From Chitinophagaceae bacterium (GTDB taxonomy: Bacteria; Bacteroidota; Bacteroidia; Chitinophagales; Chitinophagaceae), in assembly GCA_016720775.1 (NCBI GenBank), contig JADKJX010000004.1:434001-498000 (forward strand): 64,000 nucleotides of DNA, read 5' to 3'. Shown here piece by piece: positions 7,917 to 15,370 of the stretch. The translations under genes and the position numbers were made by a program. Each line of letters opens with the position of its first letter. The stretch's first letter is position 1. Below the pieces are notes generated by a model. The model saw nothing but the letters and a program-made list of their open reading frames with translations. It did no database searches and was not told the origin of the DNA.

Positions 7917-9437
7917 TTATTTAATCCAGCGGAACAAGCGCTTCCATCTTGGTCCTTTCTCCCAACTGAACCAAATGAGAGAAGCTTTTCCCACCACATG
8001 ATCTTCGGGTACAAAGCCCCAATAGCGGCTATCGAGTGAATTGTGCCGGTTATCGCCCATCAGCCAGTAATAATCCATCTTGAAAGTATAGCTGGTTGCT
8101 TCCTGCCCATTGATAAAGTACTTCCCATTGCGGTCCTCAAACTTGTTGCCTTCATATACTTCAATGCAACGTTTGTACCGGATGAGGTTATCATGCGTAA
8201 GTTGAATGCTTGCTCCTTTCTTCGGTATCCATACCGGGCCGTAATTATCCCCCGACCATGTTCTGCCGGTGGAATCATTATAGTATGGGAACAGGTCATT
8301 CTGGTGATCCATGAAAAAATCGGAGAGAATATATCCTTTCGGTAAATTCAGTTTTGCTTTTTCAGCGTTGGTGATGTTTACCTGGTACAGGTTGTTCTTT
8401 ATCTGTCCGAAATCATTTTGCTCTTCCCGGATGTCAATGCCGAGGTCATGTAATCTTTCTTTGTCCAGGTAATCGCCATCCGGAACCTGCAGCAGGTAGT
8501 AGCGTTGCGATTGCGGAAAAACTTCGCCCGGGGCTCCATTCACCATCAATTTACCATTTACTATCTGGATGGTATCGCCTGAAATTCCTACACAGCGTTT
8601 AATAAAATTCTCCCGCTTGTCGACCGGCCTGGTTATTATGATATCGCCGTAATTCTGCCAAACCTTTTCCCTTCCTTCCTTACGTACCTGCTCATAATAG
8701 GTGACCTTGCTGCCGAAATTCGCTTCATCATTTATTAATGTATCATTAACCGGGAAGTTGAAGACCATGGCATCATTTCTTTTTACCGGGCCCGCAAACC
8801 AGCGGGTGTATGGAATATGGATCCACTCCACGTAGGACTTTGTATTTATGAACGGCATGGTGTTATGTACAAAGGGCATGGCAATGGGTGTATTGGGTAA
8901 TCTTGGGCCATAGGTTGATTTGCTCACAAACAAAAAATCATTCACCAGCAATGTCTTTTCCATTGATGGTGTGGGAATGGTGTATGCTTCAAAAACAAAT
9001 GTGCGGATGAGGGTGGCGGCCACCACAGCAAAAACCGCTGCATCAACCCATTCACGTACGGTTGATTTTTTATAGTGCTTCACCCCTTCTGCACCAATGA
9101 ATCTTGTTTTTGGACTGAACCCTACATAGGCCGGGTAAATGCCTGCACTGAAGACCGTAGCGGCGTGCTGATAAAATTTGAATTTATTGAAACACTTGAT
9201 AAATTCTATGAGTATCACTAAACTGAAGAACCAGCCGGCAATGGGAATGATCTGGGCAAAGAACCACCACTTTGGTTTTTTGGCAACTTCCAGCATCACC
9301 CAGGTATTATAAAAAGGGATGAAAGCCTTCCACCCGGGCTGTCCCGCTTTAATAAATAATTTGTAGAGGCCAACCGAAGGAAGCACCACCAGTAAAAGAG
9401 CAATCAGTAGTAGAACCGTTATCTGACTTGAATCCAT
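7917..9437 (-). CDS. lepB: Signal peptidase I, long form
   Basis: Inner-membrane serine protease that removes signal peptides from exported proteins. The catalytic serine is in TIPTPSME (S158), the general-base lysine in ENFIKRCVG (K280), and the C-terminal box in WLMGDNRHNSLDSRYWGFV. At 506 residues it is much longer than E. coli LepB (324). The gap between Ser and Lys boxes is about 120 residues instead of about 55, and another insert lies between Lys and GDNR. The N-terminal 110 residues hold at least two membrane helices (about 6-26 and 58-80) with GWKAFIPFYN, as in small DUF5684-type membrane proteins. This long architecture is common in Bacteroidota. A good promoter lies upstream and a terminator downstream, so it is probably monocistronic. 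Confidence 0.95.
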   Translation of the reverse strand: MDSSQITVLLLIALLLVVLPSVGLYKLFIKAGQPGWKAFIPFYNTWVMLEVAKKPKWWFFAQIIPIAGWFFSLVILIEFIKCFNKFKFYQHAATVFSAGIYPAYVGFSPKTRFIGAEGVKHYKKSTVREWVDAAVFAVVAATLIRTFVFEAYTIPTPSMEKTLLVNDFLFVSKSTYGPRLPNTPIAMPFVHNTMPFINTKSYVEWIHIPYTRWFAGPVKRNDAMVFNFPVNDTLINDEANFGSKVTYYEQVRKEGREKVWQNYGDIIITRPVDKRENFIKRCVGISGDTIQIVNGKLMVNGAPGEVFPQSQRYYLLQVPDGDYLDKERLHDLGIDIREEQNDFGQIKNNLYQVNITNAEKAKLNLPKGYILSDFFMDHQNDLFPYYNDSTGRTWSGDNYGPVWIPKKGASIQLTHDNLIRYKRCIEVYEGNKFEDRNGKYFINGQEATSYTFKMDYYWLMGDNRHNSLDSRYWGFVPEDHVVGKASLIWFSWEKGPRWKRLFRWIK

Positions 9438-9460
9438 TTAATGTATATTTTTTAGCGTGC

Positions 9461-9490
9461 CAAAAATACCATAATTAACCGGTTGGCAAA
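9461..9490 (-). promoter_or_regulatory. Bacteroidota-type promoter of lepB
   Basis: On the minus strand TTTG (9490-9487), 18 bp, then TATTTTTG (9468-9461), matching TTTG-N19-TAnnTTTG within one base of spacing. The lepB start codon follows 23 bp downstream. Confidence 0.6.
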
Positions 9491-9532
9491 GATTTACAGA
9501 AAGATTGTTTTCAAATGTTTAACATAAGCAGA

Positions 9533-10180
9533 TCAGTCCTGCTGTAATATGCTGTTGATGCAACGGCTGATATCTGCAGCCTTGTTCATGATCATGAAAT
9601 GGCTGCCGTTCGGGATAGTGAAAGTTGGTTTGATATTTTTGATGGGAAACATGCGGTCGCTGTCTCCATGTATGTGAATGGTTCCCGGGTGTTCCTGGTC
9701 GTTCTTCCAGTTAATGGCTTCATGCACTGCCCAGTTTGTATAACTGATATCCACTTTTTTCCGGTAATGCGAAGCGATCTGCCTTTCTTCTTTTGAGCTT
9801 GCACCAAGCATCATGTTTTGAATGGGCTCGGTAAGTTTGGATGAACCGAGCGGAAGAATTTTATGCAGCCTGAGTTTCGCAACGGCCTTCATCCAGGTGG
9901 GTAATTCTTCCGATGATTTTATACTGGAAATGATGATAAGTTTTTTTACAGGTACCTGTTTCGCAATTTCGGTGCAGATCATTCCGCCAAAAGACAGCCC
10001 CATCAATATGGGGAATTCCTCTTTGATATCGGCTCTCATCCTTGCAGCATATTGCTGTATGGTCTCATTTTGTTCCGGGATAAGCCAGGGAATAACTTTC
10101 AGTTCATAACCCGTCACCCGCAGTTTTGAAAAAGCCATTTCATCGGCTCCCAGTCCACTTATACAATAGATCGTTTTCAT
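9533..10180 (-). CDS. Alpha/beta hydrolase
   Basis: About 215 residues with an alpha/beta hydrolase core. The N-terminus KTIYCISGLGADEMAF includes the oxyanion-hole strand, LMGLSFGGMICTEIA carries the nucleophile elbow GLSFGG, and the C-terminal IHIHGDSDRMFPI and NGSHFMIMNKA supply Asp and His. The substrate cannot be told. I chose ATG at 10180; a longer start at 10222 would translate a small CCCTAAAAGGG palindrome and looks artificial. Cytoplasmic (no signal peptide). Neighbours on the same strand are lepB and a response regulator with no clear link. Confidence 0.85.
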   Translation of the reverse strand: MKTIYCISGLGADEMAFSKLRVTGYELKVIPWLIPEQNETIQQYAARMRADIKEEFPILMGLSFGGMICTEIAKQVPVKKLIIISSIKSSEELPTWMKAVAKLRLHKILPLGSSKLTEPIQNMMLGASSKEERQIASHYRKKVDISYTNWAVHEAINWKNDQEHPGTIHIHGDSDRMFPIKNIKPTFTIPNGSHFMIMNKAADISRCINSILQQD

Positions 10181-10186
10181 GCCTCT

Positions 10187-10202
10187 AATCCCTAAAAGGG
10201 AA
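10187..10202. repeat. CCCTAAAAGGG mini-palindrome
   Basis: TCCCTaaaAGGGA-type palindrome just upstream of the hydrolase start. It resembles the CCCTTTAGGG units at 20951 and 23250. It forces the residues LGIRG into the longest possible reading frame of the hydrolase. Confidence 0.5.
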
Positions 10203-10252
10203 TTTAGATTTGTGTTTTGCAAATTGTTTTACTTCCAATGGCCAATTACAAG

Positions 10253-11416
10253 TTATTTCTTCGGTAGCACATAACTCTCCACATCGTCCAGGCTGATTGT
10301 CTTACCCGACAGGATGACCAGTCTTTCCACAACATTCCTCAACTCCCGGATATTACCTGTCCAGTTATATGCCTGCAATGCATCCATCGCATTTTTATCA
10401 ACCGATTTCTTTGGCTGCCCGTATTCACTGGCGATGATGTCGAGGAAATAATCAACCAGCAATGGTATGTCATCTCTTCTTTCATTAAGCGATGGCACAT
10501 GAATGATGATAACACCCAGGCGATGATAGAGATCGAGACGGAAATTCTTTTCATCCACTTCTTTAAGCAGGTCTTTATTGGTAGCTGCCACCACCCGCAC
10601 ATCCACCGAAATATCTTTTTCGCCACCTACTCTTGTGATCTTTCCTTCCTGCAGGGCACGCAATACTTTTGCCTGGGCAGTAAGACTCATATCGCCTATC
10701 TCATCTAAAAACAACGTGCCGCCGTTTGCTGTTTCAAATTTCCCGATGCGTTGCTTTACTGCCGAGGTAAAGGAACCTTTTTCATGTCCGAATAATTCAC
10801 TCTCGATGAGCTCGCTGGGTATGGCTGCACAGTTCACTTCCACCAGCGGGGCGGTGCTGCGGTTGCTTTTTTCATGGATCCATCTTGCCACCAGTTCTTT
10901 TCCCACTCCGTTCTCACCGGTTATCAAAACACGGGCATCGGTGGGAGCCACTTTTTCAATGGTGTCTTTTATCTTTTGAATGGGGGTACTGTCGCCAACC
11001 ATTTCTAATACCTTGCCCACTTTGCGCTTCAGCACTTTTGTTTCCGTAACCAGGTCCTGCTTGTCGAGGGCATTGCGCAGGGTGATAAGAAGGCGGTTAA
11101 GGTCTGGCGGCTTGCTGATATAATCAAAGGCTCCTTTTTTAACGGCTTCCACAGCGGTATCAATATTGCCGTGCCCGCTGATCATGATAACAGGTACATC
11201 GGGGTTTACCGCTTTTGATTTTTCAAGGAATTCAATGCCATCCAGTTTGGGCATCTTTATATCGCAAAGCACAACATCGTATGCTTTCTCTGAGAACTTC
11301 TTTAATCCTTCTTCTCCGTCCCCGGCTTCATCGATCTTATATCCCTCGTAGCTGAGTATCTCGGTCAGGGTCTTACGGATCGATCTTTCGTCATCTATAA
11401 TTAAAATGTTGGCCAT
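10253..11416 (-). CDS. NtrC-type response regulator without DNA-binding domain
   Basis: 387 residues from ATG 11416 (MANILIIDDE). The receiver domain has D8/D9, phospho-acceptor D52 (CDIKMP) and K102. The AAA+ sigma-54 activator domain has Walker A GENGVGKE (167-174) and Walker B GGTLFLDEIGD (232-242). The sigma-54 contact loop reads GSFTSA (214-219) instead of GAFTGA. The protein ends soon after NIRELRNVVERLVILSG and SLDDVESYVL; no Fis-type HTH follows. Such receptor-AAA+ proteins occur in Bacteroidota. It may activate from solution or act as a phospho-switched ATPase. No sensor kinase is adjacent. Cytoplasmic. Confidence 0.9.
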   Translation of the reverse strand: MANILIIDDERSIRKTLTEILSYEGYKIDEAGDGEEGLKKFSEKAYDVVLCDIKMPKLDGIEFLEKSKAVNPDVPVIMISGHGNIDTAVEAVKKGAFDYISKPPDLNRLLITLRNALDKQDLVTETKVLKRKVGKVLEMVGDSTPIQKIKDTIEKVAPTDARVLITGENGVGKELVARWIHEKSNRSTAPLVEVNCAAIPSELIESELFGHEKGSFTSAVKQRIGKFETANGGTLFLDEIGDMSLTAQAKVLRALQEGKITRVGGEKDISVDVRVVAATNKDLLKEVDEKNFRLDLYHRLGVIIIHVPSLNERRDDIPLLVDYFLDIIASEYGQPKKSVDKNAMDALQAYNWTGNIRELRNVVERLVILSGKTISLDDVESYVLPKK

Positions 11417-11581
11417 AATCTGTTTGAATTTTCCGGGATAAAGGGTCCGGCAGTAAATGCATTTTCTCAAAAATAACGAATAATGCAGTGCCGCAGGAAG
11501 GATAATTTATTGTACGGATAACAAAACCAGGGCCATTGCCGGGCTCATAAGGTTTTTGAAATCTTGGCATTTGCCATTACA

Positions 11582-11613
11582 TTTGCAGTCCCGAAAATGC
11601 GGATAAACATTTG
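11582..11613 (+). promoter_or_regulatory. Promoter of the tRNA-Pro gene
   Basis: TTTG (11582-11585), 20 bp, then AACATTTG (11606-11613), close to TTTG-N19-TAnnTTTG. The tRNA 5' end is 10 bp further on, so transcription would start almost at the mature end. Confidence 0.5.
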
Positions 11614-11622
11614 TTATTAAAG

Positions 11623-11696
11623 CGGGATGTAGCGCAGCCCGGTAGCGCACACGTCTGGGGGGCGTGGGGTCGCAAGTTCGAATCTTGTCATCCCGA
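11623..11696 (+). tRNA. tRNA-Pro (anticodon GGG)
   Basis: A 74-nt cloverleaf. The acceptor arms CGGGATG and CATCCCG pair over 7 bp, with A as discriminator and no encoded CCA. The D arm is GCGC/GCGC, the anticodon stem CACGT/GCGTG encloses the loop CTGGGGG with anticodon GGG, and the T arm contains GTTCGAATC. A terminator hairpin follows at once. A degenerate second copy lies 346 bp downstream. Confidence 0.95.
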
Positions 11697-11702
11697 CAAC
11701 TA

Positions 11703-11729
11703 AATCTCTACTTTTGTAGGGATTTTTTT
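11703..11729 (+). terminator. Terminator of tRNA-Pro
   Basis: AATCTCTAC, loop TTTT, GTAGGGATT, then a T-tract: a 9-bp stem including one T-G pair. The ATG of the GIY-YIG gene begins at the end of the T-tract. A near-identical copy follows the tRNA-like sequence at 12051. Confidence 0.8.
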
Positions 11730-11978
11730 ATGCCCCACTATGTTTACATATTACAAAGCCTGAAAGACCAGAAATACTATGTTGGTGAAACACATGGTGT
11801 GGAAGCCAGGCTACAATTTCATAACTCAGGCAAGCAACGATCTACCAGAAACAGGATCCCATTTAAAATTGTTGTAGTCGAAATATTTGAAAACAGGATT
11901 GATGCTCTACAACGAGAAAAACAAATTAAAAGCTGGAAAGGAGGAATGGCTTTCAAGAAACTGATCGCAGGGATGTAG
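11730..11978 (+). CDS. Small GIY-YIG nuclease-domain protein inserted at tRNA-Pro
   Basis: 82 residues, a single GIY-YIG domain of the UvrC N-terminal/COG2827 type. HYVYILQS and YYVGETHGVEARLQFHNSG hold the (G/Y)-I-Y...Y-(I/V)-G signature with the catalytic Arg (EARL), and LQREKQIKSWKGG carries the catalytic Glu. The gene begins directly after the tRNA-Pro terminator T-tract, and its last codons (GGG ATG TAG) are the first bases of a second tRNA-Pro-like sequence. An upstream in-frame start at 11664 would lie inside the tRNA and is not credible. There is no room for a separate promoter, so expression may depend on terminator read-through. The position between two tRNA copies suggests a homing or insertion origin. 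Confidence 0.88.
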   Translation: MPHYVYILQSLKDQKYYVGETHGVEARLQFHNSGKQRSTRNRIPFKIVVVEIFENRIDALQREKQIKSWKGGMAFKKLIAGM

Positions 11979-12044
11979 CCCCGCCGATGGCGGGACACAG
12001 GTCTGGGGGGCGTGGGGTCGCAAGTTCGAATCTTGTCATCCCGA
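11969..12044 (+). pseudogene. Degenerate second tRNA-Pro copy (D arm replaced)
   Basis: The 3' part, from GTCTGGGG to the CATCCCGA end, is identical to the tRNA-Pro gene, and the 5' GGGATGTAGC is also kept. Between them the 15 bases of the D arm are replaced by CCCGCCGATGGCGGG, a tight 6-bp hairpin, and two extra bases precede the anticodon stem. Position 1 is A and cannot pair with the terminal G. The acceptor, anticodon loop (GGG) and T arm are otherwise intact. Unlikely to be a working tRNA; it may be the att-like right border of the GIY-YIG element. Confidence 0.75.
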
Positions 12045-12050
12045 CTTTTA

Positions 12051-12078
12051 AAATCTCTACTTCTGTAGGGATTTTTTT
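12051..12078 (+). terminator. Second copy of the tRNA-Pro terminator
   Basis: AAATCTCTAC, loop TTCT, GTAGGGATTT and a run of T. It differs from the first copy (11703-11729) by one loop base, so the duplicated block includes tRNA plus terminator. Confidence 0.75.
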
Positions 12079-12111
12079 TACCTCAAATGATCTTCTTTAG
12101 CAGAAATGGAA

Positions 12112-12855
12112 TTAATTGTATACCCACAACAATATGGGCTTTTTCGAAGCTTTAATATACTTCGTCAAAACGGTAAGAAATGAAGGGGACACCGTGGGGC
12201 ATCCGGCACTTTGATAAATATGATAGGGGAAAACTTCCGCTTCGGGAACATGTGCATCTGAATGCAAAACAATGGTCCGCTCAAAAGCCCGGTCATTGGT
12301 ACTGTCTAATCCATACAATTTATAAGCTAACCCATAAGTTCCGTTATAAGAATTGCCGATTTTATATCTTCCCAAGGCAGTTTTATAACTGGATGGCAGA
12401 TTTGAAAATTCCAATACGTCATTACAACCCATCTTATATGAACCGAGGCCATGCGATACCAGTGAGGAAACTTCCAATGAACCTGTTTTTAAATTGTAAA
12501 TAAAAAAACGGTTTTTACCGGAAGGGAGCGACATGTCAACAAGAAAACAATACTCATCATTAAAATTATTCGCTTTTATATATTTTTCGAGTTCAGTGGC
12601 CTGCTGTTTTAAACGAACTTTGGCAACATTATACCTGGTATCTATATGGTTTAGTGAAGAATCTTCATCAATATTTACTGACTTCGTTTCTTTTACATCA
12701 GGTGCATCATTATTCGGGGTAATGTAAGAAGATGGGGTAATATATGTAGTCGCTTTTGCCAGGCCGTCGGCAGGTTGCTGTAATGCAAAAACCTTTGCAC
12801 CAAATGATGCATTAAACAAAACAAGTGTCGTGCAATATCGTATTACTATTTTCAA
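12112..12855 (-). CDS. Murein L,D-transpeptidase catalytic-domain family protein (YkuD_2)
   Basis: 247 residues with an N-terminal signal peptide (cleavage near FALQQ). The C-terminal domain belongs to the YkuD_2 branch of L,D-transpeptidases: LVDMSLPSGKNRFFIYNL, VSHGLGS, then TIVLHSDAHVPE (H198) and YQSAGCPTVSP with the putative nucleophile C219. It probably acts in the periplasm on peptidoglycan cross-links or lipoprotein anchoring. It lies convergent to the tRNA/GIY-YIG element and downstream of its second terminator. The Ser-rich linker at about 50-75 is low complexity. Catalysis is inferred from the His/Cys motif. Confidence 0.88.
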   Translation of the reverse strand: MKIVIRYCTTLVLFNASFGAKVFALQQPADGLAKATTYITPSSYITPNNDAPDVKETKSVNIDEDSSLNHIDTRYNVAKVRLKQQATELEKYIKANNFNDEYCFLVDMSLPSGKNRFFIYNLKTGSLEVSSLVSHGLGSYKMGCNDVLEFSNLPSSYKTALGRYKIGNSYNGTYGLAYKLYGLDSTNDRAFERTIVLHSDAHVPEAEVFPYHIYQSAGCPTVSPSFLTVLTKYIKASKKPILLWVYN

Positions 12856-13221
12856 TTTTTATTTTTTGTAATTGCATCAAATCCTGTGCAAAGCTACTTC
12901 TTTATGCAACAATGTCTCATTAAGACCTGCTCCACTGCCACATTTAGTAAACCCTTAACATCAGTTTGCCTGTGTTATCTCTCATTAGGTCTACTAATAT
13001 CATCCACCTGTTCTCCCTCTTCCATCTGAAATTTACATTAAATTAATCGAAATACACTCTATTAGAACGTCTTTTAAATCATAACAGGATATGACAGGAA
13101 TCGGCTTTTTCTGTGCCTGTTGTTACTATTTTCATATATAAAGTTTCAAGCCTGAGAATATTTGATAGAAATTATGCGCTGAATAAGGAAATACCTGGTT
13201 CAAATAAGGTAAATAACGAAC
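12856..13221. other. Intergenic region, 366 bp, between divergent genes
   Basis: The region lies between the starts of the transpeptidase (minus) and the 705-residue secreted protein (plus), so both promoters should be here. It is AT-rich. I see no convincing TTTG/TAnnTTTG pair, no RNA gene and no coding ORF. Confidence 0.5.
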
Positions 13222-15339
13222 ATGAAAAACAGATCAAGACCCGGAAAGCTATTTTTGAAGCTAAACCTGACATTGCCTGTTATATTTATCTGTATAGCAC
13301 AGGTTTTATTTTCGTATGATGCATTCTCACAGGATAGTACTTCTTACGCAGGGGCAAAAGAAAGGTTGGTTAAGACATTAAAAAAGAGATACATCGATAA
13401 GTCCTTTACCCAAACCATTGACCACTTTTATAACATCACATGTGATTCTTTGATCAAAAAAGATTTTATTATTGAAGACAAACCAATAAAAAACATTCTA
13501 ACAAACCTGTTTCTTGCCTGCGAGGACAAGATCAATACAAGGTCAATTACTTCTCTCCGCATACCTTCATTGAACTATAATTTCCTTCTGATCTTACATA
13601 CGTATAAAAAGCAACCCATCAGGAATCTGTTCAGGGAGATCGGTATTACCCAAACAGCCATTCTTCAGTCGTCATTTGATGGATTGCTGTTAGGCGACAG
13701 CATACGGACCATTGTTGGACTGAGGGAAATGCTGAATAATCCATATTTCATTTCCACCCGGATCAATTTGCCACGGTATTCCCCTTTTAAAGACACATTG
13801 CTTTATTTTCTTGCGAATGGGGCACCTGACATCTTATTAAAGAAACTTGCGGATGCCGACCCTGTGTTTACCGGACTTGTAACTAAGAGTAATAACATGA
13901 CTGTTAAAGCTGTGTGTGGGGTGAAAAAAGATAATTATTATGACAAGATCATGCCCTTCAGTTTAGCGATCTTCGAAAACCGTATCAGCATAGAAAAAAT
14001 CAGGGAGCTTGCCCTTTCTCCCCAAGGCTATTATGAAGCCTTTATAGACGAAGCATTACGGCTATATAAAAACCCCGATCCAGAAACAAAGGCCTTTTTA
14101 CAGCAGCCGATCATAGACATCAATAAAAATCTGGCGAATATTTATTTCATCCGTGAGATAAATATGTTGCATGAATCACCCGACAAGACCCGCTTCCAGG
14201 TATTAAATACCTTAATTGCCAGGGACCTTTATTTTTTATTGATAGGGGGTAGCGGCCAGCTTTATACTTCCAGTTTCATGTATGTGTATAAAAAATTCCT
14301 GAAAGAGACGGAAAAAGAAGGCCTGGATAAATTCTTTGAGGATATTGACTACTACCAGTTCAACAACCTGATGTCAAATATTTCGGGGTATGGACTGGTT
14401 GATGACCTGGTTAACCACCTTAAGGAAGAAAAAGTTGCCGGACTCATCGGAAAATATCTTTCCGGGCTTACCAACAGGCGGCTTACCGATAATGAGATCA
14501 TTTTGAATGCGATGACACTGGCAGAAGTACTTTATGAGATCGGGCATCATGAGATTATCAAAAATACCCTGCTTAAACAGATCGATACCATTTTAAAACA
14601 ACCCAGGCTGCAATATTTATTCATGTACCGTAGAATGTGCATTGGCTTTAAAGATATCCTGCTAAATAAGACCGACTATAAAACAGATGATACGTATGAC
14701 GTTCTTGCGATCAAACGGCTGCAAAAAAACAATACCATCGTGCAGGCCTGTTTCTTTTATGATGATGAGGATGCAGCGAGTTCATTCGGCAACAGTACGG
14801 CCGTATTTAATAATGCAACCTGGAATAAAACTGACCGGGGTAATTTTATTGTCTTTAATTCGAGATCGGGCAATGAAATGAAAGTATATATGAATAAGCC
14901 GAATACAGGTATTGGTTTTGACTCTGCACAAAATGAGATGTTACTGGCCATCAGGCAGGAAGGACTGGAGGTAACTTCATTTATACACAGGGGGCATAGT
15001 TATTATTTACTCCAGAGTTTAAATAAAATGACCCCATCAGGCCAGTTCATATTCCTTGGTTCCTGCGGAGGCTACAATGAAGTGCTGAAGGTATTCCAGC
15101 TAAACCCGGATGTGAATGTTATTGTTACCCGGAACATCGGATCCAAACTGATCAATGATCCGTTATTGGACAAAATAAATATGGAGATGGTAAACAATAA
15201 GGATATTGAATGGAATATTTTGTGGCAGGAACTTAATGCAAGTTTTCAATCCAAGCTGACAAAGGATCTTTTCTCATCCTATATTCCGCCTAATAAGTAT
15301 ATTGGTATAAAATTTATCCGGGAAATCTTTAATTTTTAA
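13222..15339 (+). CDS. Large secreted protein with possible clan CD cysteine-peptidase dyad
   Basis: 705 residues with a signal peptide (hydrophobic 14-36, cleavage near AFSQDS). I recognise no named family. Most of the chain is predicted helical and varied. Near the C-terminus there are two blocks typical of clan CD peptidases (caspase, gingipain, separase, CHAT): a strand ending in His-x-Gly (EVTSFIHRGHSYYLL; H589, G591, H592) and a strand ending in Ser-Cys-Gly (FIFLGSCGGYNEV; C615). The spacing of 23-26 residues is near that of separase. The following PDVNVIVTRNIGSKLINDPL would fit substrate-pocket strands. Location periplasmic or outside. No T9SS signal is seen at the C-terminus. The peptidase idea is inference from motifs alone. 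Confidence 0.7.
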   Translation: MKNRSRPGKLFLKLNLTLPVIFICIAQVLFSYDAFSQDSTSYAGAKERLVKTLKKRYIDKSFTQTIDHFYNITCDSLIKKDFIIEDKPIKNILTNLFLACEDKINTRSITSLRIPSLNYNFLLILHTYKKQPIRNLFREIGITQTAILQSSFDGLLLGDSIRTIVGLREMLNNPYFISTRINLPRYSPFKDTLLYFLANGAPDILLKKLADADPVFTGLVTKSNNMTVKAVCGVKKDNYYDKIMPFSLAIFENRISIEKIRELALSPQGYYEAFIDEALRLYKNPDPETKAFLQQPIIDINKNLANIYFIREINMLHESPDKTRFQVLNTLIARDLYFLLIGGSGQLYTSSFMYVYKKFLKETEKEGLDKFFEDIDYYQFNNLMSNISGYGLVDDLVNHLKEEKVAGLIGKYLSGLTNRRLTDNEIILNAMTLAEVLYEIGHHEIIKNTLLKQIDTILKQPRLQYLFMYRRMCIGFKDILLNKTDYKTDDTYDVLAIKRLQKNNTIVQACFFYDDEDAASSFGNSTAVFNNATWNKTDRGNFIVFNSRSGNEMKVYMNKPNTGIGFDSAQNEMLLAIRQEGLEVTSFIHRGHSYYLLQSLNKMTPSGQFIFLGSCGGYNEVLKVFQLNPDVNVIVTRNIGSKLINDPLLDKINMEMVNNKDIEWNILWQELNASFQSKLTKDLFSSYIPPNKYIGIKFIREIFNF

Positions 15340-15370
15340 ATCCACACAAAGCAACAGGCACAACGTAACC

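Noticed and set aside
11664..11729. Upstream start of the GIY-YIG gene inside tRNA-Pro
   Set aside because: The extra residues would be translated from tRNA and terminator bases; ATG at 11730 fits the domain start.
11730..11978. Fragment of uvrC
   Set aside because: The single GIY-YIG domain is complete and closed by its own stop; no other UvrC domain is present.
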